Source: Prorocentrum cordatum (Eukaryota > Sar > Dinophyceae > Prorocentrales > Prorocentraceae). Taken from it: a DNA stretch of 64,000 nt. The DNA lies in assembly GCA_963575745.1 (NCBI GenBank), contig CAUYUJ010019882.1, positions 669,159-733,158 of the forward strand. Direction: 5' to 3'. Below are positions 28,575-48,374 of this stretch, one piece after another. Under the pieces are notes generated by a model. That model was not told the DNA's origin. It made no database searches and saw only the letters and a program-made list of their open reading frames with translations. Positions within the stretch are counted from its first letter, which is position 1; each line of letters begins with the position of its first letter. Position numbers and translations under genes: made by a program.

Positions 28575-29333
28575 TGAGATGAAATGCAGCCTGAGGAGGA
28601 GCAGCGGGAAGATGAGGAGAAAGAAGAGGAGAAGGAGAGGTAGGAGAGAGGAAGAGCCAGAGGGGGCCCGACAATTAGGAGTGAGTTATCGCTAGCATTT
28701 GTCTCGCCAACTTGCGAATCGCCAGAATTTTTCCAGGGGGCGCTGGGATCGCACGGACGGCCGCGCCGACGTTTTTCAGGGTCCCTGTTCCAAGAGCGAA
28801 GCGTCTTATCGGAGCGAATCGACCAACCGCAACGTGCCAGAAATGAGACACACAGGCTGCACCGGCAGAGATTCATTGCTTATGCCAGAGGAGGCAGGAG
28901 AAGGGGGAGGAGGAGCAGGAGATGGAGGAAGGAAGAGGGGCCTCGAAGGATGAAACACAGCTTGAGGAGGAGCAGCAGGAAGATGAGGAGGAAGAAGAGG
29001 AGAAGGAGAGGTAGGAGAGAGGAAGTGCCAGAGGGGCCCCGACAATTCGGAGCGAGTTATCGTTAGCATCTGCCTCGCCGACTTGCGAATCGCCAAAATC
29101 CTTCCAGGGAGCGCTGGGATCGCACAGACGGCCTTGCCGACGGAAATGTTACATGTTCAAGGCCCCCACCAGATTTTCCAAGAGCGAAACTACTTCTCGG
29201 AGCGAATCTATCAACCGCAACGTGCCAGAAACGACGCGCACAGGCTGCACCGGCAGAGATTGCGCAGTCCAGTGGAGGCAGGGGGAGGACGATGAGGAGG
29301 AGCAGGAGATGGAGGAATGAAGAGGAGCCTCGA
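28575..29333. repeat. Tandem duplication, about 370-bp unit
   Basis: Two diverged direct copies (about 28575-28946 and 28947-29333). Shared blocks include GAGGAGCAGC, TTGCGAATCGCCA, GCGCTGGGATCGCAC and CACAGGCTGCACCGGCAG. A partial third GA-rich start follows near 29290. It lies directly upstream of the methyltransferase gene. No convincing exon inside. Confidence 0.85.
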
Positions 29334-29921
29334 AGGAGGAGAAGGAAGAGCGAATTGGACGAGGAAAGGGAGGCGAAGGAAGGAGGAGGAGGGCAGCAGC
29401 AAGAGGGACAGGATGGGACTGGAGAGAGTCTGATGTCTCCACGCGGCACCCCGCGGCGTCTGAAAAAAGAAAGCCCAGGGAAAAAGCACGGAGGAGGGGC
29501 GTCTCACCGGCGCGGCGCTCCTAGGAGCGGCTGCTCGCAGAACTTGTAGGGCATCAGTGCAGATGGCATAGCATGTGACCCCCACCCATGCCCACAATTC
29601 CCCTCGAAGTGCTGATGAAACTCAGCACGCTATGCCAGGGCCCCACATAATAGTATTACACACTCGTTGCCCGCGGTCCCGCCGACCCTGCAGCAGCTCT
29701 AAGAAAATGCCGCCAGGCGCCAGACGCGTTTAAACTCAGATCGCCATCGACGTAATCGTCATCGTAGTCGGTGTCGTCATCGTTTTCAATGTCGTCATCG
29801 TCGTTGTCATCTCCTTCTCCTCCTCATCCTCCTCCTCTTCCTCCTCCTCCTCCTCGCCCTATCCTCCTCCTCATCCTCCTCCTCCTCCTCCTCCTCCAGC
29901 TGGGCTGCAGCAGCGGGGCGC
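29334..29921. other. Non-coding spacer with CCT tract
   Basis: No gene supported. A GTCATCGTC/CCT microsatellite at 29750-29900 precedes the stop codon of the upstream minus-strand gene. Confidence 0.5.
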
Positions 29922-32900
29922 TCAGTCATCATCCGCGGACTTGTTGGCCTTCCCCGAGGTTTTCTCCTCCAGCGCAGTGAGCTGCTTCAGGAGAGAGGCC
30001 TGGTCGTCTGAGCCGCCGTTGTCCGAATCATCGTGATCATCAGCCTTCGGCTTCTTTTTGGGTTTGGCCTTCGGCTTTGTCTTGTCATCCTTGTTCGGTT
30101 TGTCATCTTTGCCAGTCTTCTTGCCGTCTTTGTCTTTAGTATCCGTGTCCTTACCTTTCTTACTATCATCTTTGTCCTTACCCTTCTTGTCCTTGTCCTT
30201 GTTCTGCGGGGTCTTCTTCTCGTCGTCGCCGCCCTCCTCCGCGGGGTTCAGGGCTGCCACCAAGCCGTTCTGATAAAGCGGGCTATATTCGGTCTGCATC
30301 TCACGCCAGATCGCAGCATCAAGCACCGACTGCAATTTGAGCACATGCTGCTCTGTAAAGCAGAAGCCCAGGTAGGGCTGCTTGTGCATCACCGCGGCCA
30401 GGGCCCCTGTCCCGTCTGCCGGGGTGATGTCGATCATCCCCTGGGGTGTAAAGAAATATGCGCAGCTAAGCTCCCCCTGTGGTCGTTCTCCCTCCTCCTC
30501 CACCTCCTCATGGACTCCACATCTTACTCGTCCTCATCTCCGTCCTCCTCCTCATCATTCTCCTCCTCATCCTCCCCCCTCCTCCTTCTGATCCGTATCC
30601 TCCTCTTAAGTCGTCCTTACCTCCCCCCGCTGAGTGGTTGTCGTGTCCCTCAACCTTCAGGCTGTAACTGTGGCACAGCTCATCGTAGAACTTCATGGGG
30701 GAAACGTGGTAGAAGAGCGGCTCTCTGCTGTTGCCCGGGCGGCTGGGCTGCGGATTTCATCAAGTGGGCAACCGCGCGATCACATCCTTTGAGTCGGTTC
30801 GACTGCAAACCCTCCCAAAGCTGATGTTTCCCTACCTAGGCTCTGCCTAGAAGGGTTCTTACTCCGTTTGCTTAAAGGGGCCGGGCAGTGCAACTCGCCC
30901 CAGGCGGTTCCCCTGGTCCCCTGGGAGCGGTTCCCCCAGTTGCGCCCCCTAGCCTTAGCTTTAGCGTTAGCATCAGCTTTAGCTTTAGATTTAGCTTTAG
31001 CTTTAAGCTGTAGCTTAGCTTTAGCTTAGCTTTAGCTTTAGCTTAGCTCTAGCTTAGCTCTAGCTTAGCTTTAGCTTAGCTTTAGCTTATATTTAGCTTA
31101 GCTTTAGCTTAGCTTTAGCTTAGCTTTAGCTTAGCTTCAGCTTAGCTTTAGCTTAGCGTTAGCTGAGTTTTAGTTTAGCTGCAGCTCAGCTTGAGCTTAG
31201 CTTTAGCTTAGCTTTAGCTTAGCTTTAGCCTTGATTTAGCTTAGCTTTAGCTTAGCTTTAGCTTAGCTTTAGCTTAGCTTCAGCTTAGATTTAGCTTAGC
31301 TTTAGCTTAGCTGTAGCTTAGCTGTAGCTCAGCTGTAGCTTAGCTGTAGCTTAGCTTTAGCTTTAGCTTAGTTTTACCGTTACTACTAATGCTGCATTCC
31401 TAGAGGCTCCAACTCCTAGGCAGGGTCGCACTCGGATAATTTGGCATTGCCTTGGCGGCTGGGCTGCGGATCTCATTATTCAAGTGAGTAGCCACGCCGT
31501 GTCATTCGAGCATTCCGACTTCCGTGCCCCCACGAATTTGATATCATGGAGGAGATAGTCGGTTCGAAGTTTTGGACGGGGGGTGGGATAAGACGGACTG
31601 GTTGGCACGGAGGGGAGGTGAAGGACGAGGGGGAGTTGGGGGAGGGGGGGAGTTGGAGGAGGTGGATGGAGGAGGTGAAGGATTTGGAGGGCAGGGGGTC
31701 AAAGGAGTCAGGAGGATGAGGAGGAAGAGGAGGGGGAGAGGTGGAGGAGGAGGAGGATTTTGTTATGCAGCACCGTGACACCGCGGCCGCCGCCCACCTT
31801 GTTGCCCTGCGCGTGCACGGGGACAGACTTCGTGGTCATGTCGTCGATGACGCCCTCCATGTCTGCCGTGTCGCTGCAGCAGCCGCCGTCATCATCACCG
31901 CTGCTCCCGGCGTCGCTCTCGATTGTCTTGCCGCCGACCTCGATGCGGTTCTCTGGCCCGAGGATCTTCTTCTTCTCGTCGAAGGTAACGTGTGGCAACG
32001 AATCCCAGCTCGGTAAGACAATGGGCCCCATGATGTTCCCACGGTTCGTGCCGCCGTAGACCTTTATCTTCCTCTCGGGGTGCTTGCACGCTGTTTTCGA
32101 GATCACATACATGTGCTCAACTTGGTGCAGCGTGCCGTAGCTGTGCATCCTGTTCCTGCGGTCCCGCAGGCTGGATTCGTCAGTAGTCAAAAAGATCGTC
32201 TTCACCGATAACTTCTTGGGAGCCTTGTCGGCGGTGCCGAAGGTGTTCACGTACTTGGTCCTGTCGACATCGACTACGCAGCATCGCTAGGGTTGGCCAG
32301 GCCCAACCAGCCAGTCGAGCTCGTCGCGCCATCCGGGCGACGAGTTCGTGGCCAAGCAGACCTCGCCAAACCAGGTGATAGTGCATTGTCAACCTGATAT
32401 CTTGTTCCCGTGCGCCCCAGCAGCGCAGAAAATGTACGCGTCCGATGGGTTGAGCTCCGTCTCCTCGTCACTGGCGCCCGACGGCTTCCGGGCTTTCAAG
32501 ATGGCAGAGATGATCTTGGCGAAGTGGCCGTTCTCTTTGAGCCTCAAAGGCGGCATCCTGATGTGTGGGGCTGTGTGAGTTTCTCCGTTGCACTTCGTGT
32601 CGCAGAAGATTGCCACGTAGTCGTTCTTCGGGTCCACGCCCAGCGTGCTTGCTGGCATGGACTCAACCACTTGGGACGCGATCAAGCTCTCTGACTTCAG
32701 GGGGACGACCAGCTTCATGTACTGCGCCAGCAACCTCTTCGAGAGCGCCTTGAAGGGCGCCACCACGTCCACCACGCCGCGAGGAACCTTTGACAACTCG
32801 ACCACGTCACCGTCCCCGCAGCCGTCCTCCTCATCATCGTTGGGCACATCCTCATCAACGTCGATGCCGGCCTCGTCGTCCTTCTTGCTGCCAACGTCCA

Positions 32901-35900
32901 TGGAAGCCTTCTCCTTCTCGACCAACTTGGTGATGTCCTTTGGCTGATCTCACCTCCTCCGTCTCCTCCTCCCCCTCATCATCATCCTTATCCTCGTCGT
33001 CCTCCCTCTCATCATATTTCGCCTTCTTATCATCCCTCTCCCTCTCCTCCTCATCCCCCTCGTCCTCCGTATCCTCCTTCTCCTCCTCCTTATCTCCTCC
33101 TCCTCCTCATTATCCGTATGATCCTACTCCTCCTCATTCTCCTCCTCCCCCTCCTCACCCTCCTCCCCCTCCTTTCTCGCATTCGCCCATAGTCCTCGAA
33201 GCCCTCCTGGACGAGGCCCTGCTCGATGCAGTCATGCATCGACTTCGAGTGCCTCAGCATGTTCTGAATCGTCCCATCAAAGGCACTGCCGTAGATCAAT
33301 GCCTCTATGGAAGCACATTCCAACAAACAAAACATGATGGACCCACGAACCAGGAAAAGTGATATAGAACCACATGCATGGAAACGTTTGCACGACACGT
33401 CCACGAGACACCCCGCGAAACATTCCACGAGACACGGGCGATTGTTTTCAACGTTTTCCTGGAAACATTCCACGAGACACCCCGCGAAACAGTCCACGAG
33501 ACACCCCGCGAAACATTCCACGACGACAGGCAATCACTCAACCAAGGCGGTGTGGTCGTGCTGGGGAGTGGTCGTGTGGTCGTGCTGGGGGGTGGTCGTG
33601 CTGCGGGGTGGTCGTGCTGGGGGGGTAGTCGTGCTGGGGGGTGGTCGTGCTGGGGCGTGGTCGTGCTGGGGCGTGGTCGTGCTGGGGCGTGGTCGTGCTG
33701 GCTGGGGTGTGGTCGTGATGTGGTGAGGTCGTGCTGGGGCGCGGTCAACGCACGCAACGACGAGGAACAGGTCAACGCACGCAACGACGCGAACGCCACT
33801 CATCGAACACACAGGGGCGACGACAGGCAACCATTCAACCAAGGCGGTCCCAGCGACGCGCGACGCGCGATAGGACAACCACGAGGAACCGCGCAATGCA
33901 CGCAACAGCACGGGTGCCACTCATCAAACGCATTGGGAGTCCGCGGCTGCTTTGGTTGAGTGGTTGCTTGTCGTCGCCCCCTGCTGGGGTGCGACGGTTT
34001 CCCCAGCCACTTCTGCGCGCCCCCCACTTCCCTGACCAAGGCAACGTCTCTGGGGCGCCCAGATCCCTCAAGTTCTACACAACAAGCGATTCGCTCGAGA
34101 CATCCTCGGTAACTCTGCGGAGCAAGCGTTTCGCTCGAGACATCCTCAACACGCGAAAGAGTGGCCCGCGCCCTGATTTATCGATCGGGATTTCAAAAAC
34201 AAGCGTTTCGCCTGAGACATGCTCAATTGTTAATCCGCCGGCCCGCCTCGACCTGGATATTTATCAGGGAAAGAATTCGCCGGCCCACCTCAGTTGAGGC
34301 ACCGGGGACAGATTACCATCCTAAAAGAGAAACCTGGGCCCACGCCCTTTCCGGGAAAAAGAGGAGGGAGAGGAGGCGGAGGAGGAGGAGGAGGAGGAGG
34401 AGAAGGAGGAGGAGGAGGAGGACGAGGAGATGAAAAGGAAGCAGAAGGAGGAGGAGGCAACGGAGAAGGAGATGAGGAGAAGGGGGAGAGCAATGCGTTT
34501 CAATTCATCTGTTATGTTTTTTGTTTTTTTGTTTTTTTTATATACTATCTACAAGGCTGCGCCTGCCCCTGGACCCCTCGACGCCATGGGCCCCCTGATA
34601 GCACGTTCGTCGCCCCCCCAGCCAGACCTCGAAGTGGGAGAACGCCTTCTGAGCGCTCTCCGGCCAGGACCCCATCCAGAGGCAGGACAGGCCAGCGCCG
34701 GTCTCTGGGAATCCCATCCGCTCGCGGTAGTTGGAGTGGTTGTCCAAGACGCTCTCCAGGGTGCCCCTCACGTCAGCCGAGATGTGGCAGAGGTTGGTGT
34801 TGATGAAGGTTCCCAAGTAGTGTCGAAACTCCTGCTTCATTAAGAACTTGTCCACGATCCCCTTGTGGTTGTATGCGCTCTTCAAACTCCGCTGAGTCAC
34901 CTCATCCACGTTCAACGTGGTAGCCTGGACGGCGTCCCAGATGGCTGATATCACCCATCTGATGTTGTTCTTGCTGCTCGCGCGGTTGACGATGGCGACC
35001 AAGCTGTGCATCTTGCTGAAAGGGTTCTCGCTCGGGCGCCGTGACTCTGCCAGCAATATGATGCGCATCACTGGATCTTGAATGAGTGCTCTGTTCGATA
35101 CCGTGATGGCGCCATCTATATACGTCTCCGTAAGATTCTCCTCGTCGGCGACCCCACCTCGGTTCTTGTACAGTGCAGCAAGCGCCTTGTTGGTGATTGG
35201 CCCTGTACTCTGCTCGACCTTCTTCTTATAAGTAACGATCTCGCAGATCCGCTGGAAAGGAGTCCGGTACATCGCGCGCTGGTCCACGGCCGTGTTCTCT
35301 CGAAGCCTCACAGATCTCCAGAATACGTCGTCGTCGCTCTGCAAGAGCTCAAACACAAAAGTTGTTGTCAGCATTATATTTCTCCATTTTTTGAGCTTCT
35401 CTTCGTCTGGATTCGGCTTGACCAGCTCGTCGTTGACGGCAAAGATGAATGCAAACACGATCCCTTCTGGAGAAACTCGTTTGAGCGATCCCTTCATCTC
35501 GAGGGGGGCGGTGTCCTGCTGATCACAAGAAAGCCGAATACGGCGACGACGACGCACGTTAAATAATGGGGTAGGAACGCGCGCGGATCTACATCGCGCA
35601 GAGGAGGCGGCTCGGGGAGAGGGAGGTAGACGACAGAAGAGGATGAGGAGGGGGGAGAAGGACATGAACTTAAAGGATATTGAGGCGGGATTACTCTTAG
35701 CCCATGGGTCCTTGTTCACTGCAATCACGAGCGGGAACGGGAAGCGGGCTGGCTCTGTGAAGTACTGGTTTTGCAACGCGTAGATGCCTTGCTCGTTCGG
35801 GGGGACCTGAGGGTTCCGGGCGACCGTGCTCCCTCCCCCTCCCCTTGCTGCGCGTCCCTTTGTCACCATATGTTTCGCCTCATCTGTGCTGAGCTCGCTC

Positions 35901-36748
35901 TTACTCGTCCTCCTCACTTCCTCCGTCTCCTCCCCCCCGTCTCCTCATCATCCTCTGCCGCCGCCTCCTCGTGTGGCTCATCCCTATGCAGCTCGTCACC
36001 CTCAGCCTCCTCATCATTGTTCTCCTGCTGTTCGCCTTCTTACCCAATGGGATGCTATGATCAGGAGGGTGGTGAGGGTGGTTCACTTGCATGCGTTCGG
36101 ACCCCAGGCGAGGAAGACCACTTGTAGTCCGCCCACCACAGGTTGCACGCACACTCGTACTGGGCATGGTCCCCCTCGATGGCCGTCTGAAACTTGTCGG
36201 GGTCGAACGCGTCCTGAGCGGGGAGGGGGTGGTGCCACGCATATACTATTGACGTTCTGGTGTGATAGAGTGACCGTTCCCACTCACCTCAGCAAGCATC
36301 TAAAACCAGAACTAGTCAAACAACATTACACCCAGGGAATCTCCACATCGTCATAAGCTGACGGAAGTCGGCAGCGGAGTTCTGGATCGTCGATGGACCC
36401 CTTGGCGGCGCCCCGCTGCCCAGGGGGGGGCCCAGCGCCGAGCTAGGAATTCCGCCGATTTGCGTCAGAGATTGACCTTAGATATGCACCAAGATCCTTG
36501 TACCCCTTGTTCTCAATGCCCAAGGGCATGGCTTTGTCAACGCCCTTGAACACCTTGTGATGCATAATGTTGTCGACGGCATTCTCTATTTTCACTCGAA
36601 GCTGGGTGACCATGTCCTTCGCTGCGCTGCTGGTTTCCACTGGGGTAGCATCATTTCCGTCTGTCACCTTATCCGTCCGTTTCATTTTCTGCTGCCGTGG
36701 TGCTGCGCCAGTGCCGCCAGTGCTGCCAGAGGAGGCCCGTTTTCCCAT
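29922..36748 (-). CDS. Long multi-exon gene of unknown function (about 1,060 aa)
   Basis: Reconstructed from open, protein-like minus-strand segments whose phases agree: 36748-36497 (starts MGKRASSG), 36213-36122, 35888-35711, 35515-34628, 33302-33195, 32937-32394, 32273-31798, about 30720-30616 and 30476-29922. Joins include GYK/DAFDPDKF, AVNK/DTAPLEM, SHFE/ALIYGSAF, EGFE/DITKLVEK and GNKIS/V/DVDRTK. The join into the 30720 exon is the least certain and an exon may be missing there. The largest exon has FEYE-like helical text but no domain I can name; the C-terminus is a Lys/Asp repeat tail (KDKDKKGKDKDD...) typical of nucleic-acid-binding or disordered tails. A spliced-leader relict lies 70 nt upstream of the ATG. 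Four of the inferred introns start with GA. Confidence 0.55.
30738..31500. repeat. Direct duplication flanking the TTTAGCTTAGC element
   Basis: GGCGGCTGGGCTGCGGAT followed by TTCATCAAGTG-like text occurs at 30738-30785 and again at 31454-31500, 716 bp apart and on either side of the element. It may be an exon/intron edge copied during insertion. Confidence 0.7.
30830..31425. mobile_element. TTTAGCTTAGC element, copy 1
   Basis: Ends are inverted: CCCTACCTAGG at 30830-30840 and CCTAGGCAGGG at 31415-31425. Inside is a conserved left block (TTGCTTAAAGGGGCCGGGCAG, GCGGTTCCCC...), then about 400 bp of 11-bp TTTAGCTTAGC tandem repeat, then a conserved right block (ACCGTTACTACTAATGCTGC). A second copy lies at 49343-49896 with the same order. 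Similarity also continues about 15 bp past the right end (TCGCACTCGGATAAT). No protein and no clear target duplication. Probably inside the last large intron of the gene at 29922-36748. Confidence 0.75.
32938..33194 (-). other. Inferred GA-AG intron, pyrimidine-rich on plus
   Basis: Donor CGAG|GACTATG, acceptor AAAG|GACATC, phase 0. The interior is a CCT/CAT-rich tract. Both borders read AG|GAC, so exact splicing is ambiguous by a few bases without altering the phase. Confidence 0.5.
33315..34358. repeat. 1.04-kb dispersed repeat, copy A
   Basis: Same order and orientation as 41412-42455. Contains CACGAGACACCCCGCGAAAC tandem units, a GTGGTCGTGCTGGGG minisatellite (33550-33720), the word CGACGACAGGCAACCACTC twice directly and once inverted (33950-33980), and AAGCGTTTCGCTCGAGACATC units (34083-34220). 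Lies in the 1.3-kb intron 34627-33303. Open frames here are minisatellite artefacts. Confidence 0.9.
34359..34470. repeat. GGA tract
   Basis: Purine-rich block directly after repeat copy A, inside the same inferred intron. Confidence 0.8.
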
Positions 36749-36818
36749 CTCTGTTGACAGAAAACGACGATCAAGTCAGTCAAACACGCTGCGCGCCGAA
36801 GCAACACAGCCAATGCTA

Positions 36819-36832
36819 GAGCCAAAATGGCT
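36819..36832 (-). other. Relict spliced leader upstream of 36748 gene
   Basis: Exact AGCCATTTTGGCTC on the minus strand, 70 nt before the ATG at 36748 and in the sense orientation. It is followed by TAGCATTGGCTG, which may be a second, older and shortened leader. Dinoflagellate mRNAs receive this leader by trans-splicing, so a genomic copy upstream of a gene indicates past re-insertion of a processed mRNA (established for dinoflagellates). Confidence 0.75.
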
Positions 36833-36949
36833 GCATGAGGTGGAGGAGGCCCAGGTGGAGGAGCATCGTTACAAGGCACCCATCAGCTGTGAGGGTGGGG
36901 TTGACCGACACGTCAAGTATTTGACGATCAGTGGGATAGAGAGAGAGAG

Positions 36950-37195
36950 GCTGAGGAGGAGGAGGAGGAAAAGGAGGAGGAGGAGGAGGAGAAAGAAGGG
37001 GGAGAAAGATGAGGAGGAGGAAACGGGACTCTACGGAGGAGGAGGAGGAGGAGAAGAATGACGAGGACGAGAGGAGGAGGATTGAGGGAAGAAGGTGAGA
37101 GGGAGGATGAGGAGGAGTGAAGACAGGAGGAGGAGGACGAGGCAAGGGGGGGGGGGGGGCGAGGGAGGAGGAGGAGGGGCCGAAGGAGGCGAGGA
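36950..37195. repeat. GGA tract
   Basis: Long purine tract on plus between two minus-strand genes. Arg/Glu and Ser/Pro frames through it are not genes. Confidence 0.85.
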
Positions 37196-37610
37196 GGATA
37201 TGGTTGCTGATGCCACAACCTCCCTCAATCACTCCAGGACCGCGGTTAACTTATTGCGTAAACGACTTGTCCACCAGGCAAGCGCATTCGAACACAAATT
37301 GCACGGGGGGTGTATGCAGAAGAACGATGGACGAGGAGATGGAGAAGGAATGCGAGGCGCAAGGAGAAGGTAGAGGAAGCTTGAGAGTAGTTGGCAGCAG
37401 CGTAGGAACTGACGCAGCGAAGCTTGCCCGACGCGCGAACTTTACTGAAGCTAATATTCCTCATCGTCGCCTCCTCCTTACCACCGCCCTCCTCCGCATG
37501 TCTCTTAAGATATATCCTGCGACTGTTTTACAGCGTTCTATCTTCACTCGTCCTGCAGAGCATTGGTGCTGACTCCTGGCAGGCCCACCAGCAGGTCAGA
37601 ATCGGTTTGA
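37196..37610. other. Spacer, no gene supported
   Basis: Mixed-composition DNA between the GGA tract and the nested hairpin. Frames exist but show no recognisable protein. Confidence 0.45.
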
Positions 37611-37860
37611 CCGTCGATAGGGGGGGGAGCGAGGGGCCCCCCCCGATGGACGGTGGCGAGCGTTCAGGACCGTCCGTAGCCAAGTTGGGCGAGGTCGCCA
37701 GCCTCGCGTTGGGGTCACCGATTCGCGCGAGCAATCGCTGCACTATGTTCGGGGCCCCGTCGCGAGGCTGGCGACGTGGCGCAACATAGCTACGGACGGT
37801 CCCGAGCGCCGGGGAGCGTCGATAGGGGGGGGAGCGAGGGGCCCCCCCCGATGGACGGTC
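37611..37860. repeat. Nested hairpin bounded by duplicated G/C-run blocks
   Basis: GTCGATAGGGGGGGGAGCG followed by AGGGGCCCCCCCCGATGG occurs at 37611-37655 and 37817-37860. Between them are two nested inverted pairs: GACCGTCCGTAGC (37669) with GCTACGGACGGTC (37790), and GTCGCCAGCCTCGCG (37694) with CGCGAGGCTGGCGAC (37757). Confidence 0.85.
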
Positions 37861-38400
37861 GGAGTGCCCTCAAGGTCGTCGTCTGAGCACCTCCCACGCC
37901 CGAGCGCTCAGGACTGTCGATGGCTCGCGCGCGCCTGCCACCTCCCATCCGAGCGATCAGGACTGCTGGTGGGCTGCCCACTTCCCACCCGAGCGCTCAG
38001 GACCGTCGATGGCTTCCCGAGCGCTCAGGACCGTCGATGGGCCACTTCCCGCCCGAGCGCTCAGGACCGTCGATGGCCCACCGCCTGCCACCCGAGCGCT
38101 CAGGACCGTCGATGGCCTCCCGAGCGCTCAGGACCGTCGATGGCCTATCGCCTGCCACCCGGCCGAGCGTTTAGGACAGTCGATGGCCCCCGACTTGCCA
38201 TCCGAGCGATCAGGGCCGTCGATGCCCCCCCCCGCTTGCCACCCGAGCGCACAGGATTGTCGACGATGCCCCCCCGCCAGTGAAACTTGCAACCCGAGCG
38301 CTCAGGACTGTCGATGCCCCCCTCCCCCCTACCGAGCGCTCAGGACTGCCGATGGCCATCGCCGCCTGCCATGCGACCGAGCGTTCAGGATTGATGGATC
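37861..38400. repeat. Minisatellite GAGCGCTCAGGACCGTCGATGG
   Basis: About 15 units of 28-55 bp built on CCGAGCGCTCAGGACCGTCG with variable spacers. The unit shares AGGACCGTC with the hairpin just upstream, suggesting it grew from that sequence. Confidence 0.9.
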
Positions 38401-38864
38401 GTCGCTCGCCCCCTTAAATCATCGTTGTGGCCGTCGTGTCGTCGCCATCGCGTCGTCGCGCGTCGTCGTTGTCGCCCGATCGCCCCCGACGCGACGGCGA
38501 TGACCGAGCCGATCGATCGATGGCACAGGAAAATGTGTTTGCAATGCCAAGTCTTTCTATGCAATTCAAGAAAACACCACCGATGTTTCGCCAGGCGTCG
38601 CGGCGACGTGTCTGATACTCGCCACCCAGCGCTGAGCCGTCGAGCCTTGACCCCACCAAGGCAGGCTCTTACCACTTGCGCCGTCGTTTCCAGCATCGGC
38701 TACAGGGTGCCCCATTTGTGAGCAGAATCCAGCGTGGCGACGAGATAACTAGATCATCGTTAGCTGTCAGTTCGCGCTTACCCCGATCAAAACATCCATC
38801 AGCAGATGATGGATACGACGCGTGGGAAAAAAAAATACATCTTACACATCAGCGGGGGGAAAAC

Positions 38865-47380
<8,516 letters not shown>

Positions 47381-47400
47381 TGAGCCAAAATGGCTGTCCG
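47381..47400 (-). other. Relict spliced leader at the ATG of the hAT-like gene
   Basis: Minus strand reads CGGACAGCCATTTTGGCTCA directly followed by ATG (47380). AGCCATTTTGGCTCA matches the dinoflagellate leader core exactly and in the right orientation. Confidence 0.8.
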
Positions 47401-48374
47401 GGTGGATGGTGACGACAAGGAAGCTGCCTCATGCCATTGGATGGGAAAAGAAGGAGGGAGGAGGAGGAGATAGAGGAGCAGAATGATGAGGAGGACGAGG
47501 GAGGAGGAGGGATAGAGGAGGGGGTGGGGAGGGGAGGAGGGAAGTGAAATTTGAATTGGCAACTGGGACACGTAGGCATTTCCTCAAGTATCGACGGTGC
47601 GAGTTCGTCGCCTCCTTTGTATCACTTCGGCCCCGCGCTGGAACCAGTGGAATTTTCAAGGAAGCGGGGGGTCAGGAGGGGCGAATCCAGGATCGGGGAT
47701 CAGGGGGCCAGCCAGGGGGCCCAGGAGGTGCACTGCGCGCGAGCACGGGCCTGAGAGAGCAACCTCGGGCAGAGCGGGCAGGGTCGGACCAACAACCTCG
47801 TTCTTTTCTCATCTCTCCTTCCTCTCCTACCTCCTCCTCCTCCTCCCCCTGCTTCCTCGTCTGTCTCCCCCCTTCCATCCCTCCTCCCCTCCTCTGGTCC
47901 CCCCTCCTACCTTTCGTGTTTTTTTTCCCCATGCCCGTCGTCGGATTTCTTCTCCCCCCAGCCTCTTCGACTCCTACTCCAACTCCTAATTGCTTTGTCG
48001 TGCCCTGAAGTCGAACCTGCCGCTCGCGGCCAGAGAAATGCGCCGATACATTTCCAGTCAGGCCGTGCCAGCTGACACTGGATGGGGGCGCAAGCCAGCG
48101 CGGACAGCCTCACTCCCTTCACCTTCCCACCTCCACTTCCACCCCTTTTCCTCCTCCTCCTCCTCCTACTCCTACTCCCCCTCCTCCTCCTCCTCCTCCT
48201 CCTCCTCCCTCCTTCTCGCCAAAGAGGGCTCAAATCGTTGCCCACGTGGAACGAGGCAAGACGATTGTCAATCTCGCCGCGGTCGAGATTCGACGCAGCT
48301 AGGCCAACAGTATTGATTGAGCAGGCGAATTAGGATAGATTCCCAGCTGCGTGAAACAACAACGGGCAATGGTC
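47401..48374. other. Spacer with GGA and CCT tracts
   Basis: Purine tract 47450-47540; CCT tracts 47815-47905 and 48140-48220. No gene supported; the frames here are composition artefacts. Confidence 0.5.

Noticed and set aside
30960-31380. Telomere-like repeat
   Set aside because: The unit is TTTAGCTTAGC, not the TTTAGGG expected for dinoflagellate telomeres, and it sits between conserved shoulders inside a gene region.
36340-36400. Small exon reading NSAADFRQLMTMW on the minus strand
   Set aside because: It cannot be joined in phase to the exons on either side, whereas 36497 joins 36213 directly.
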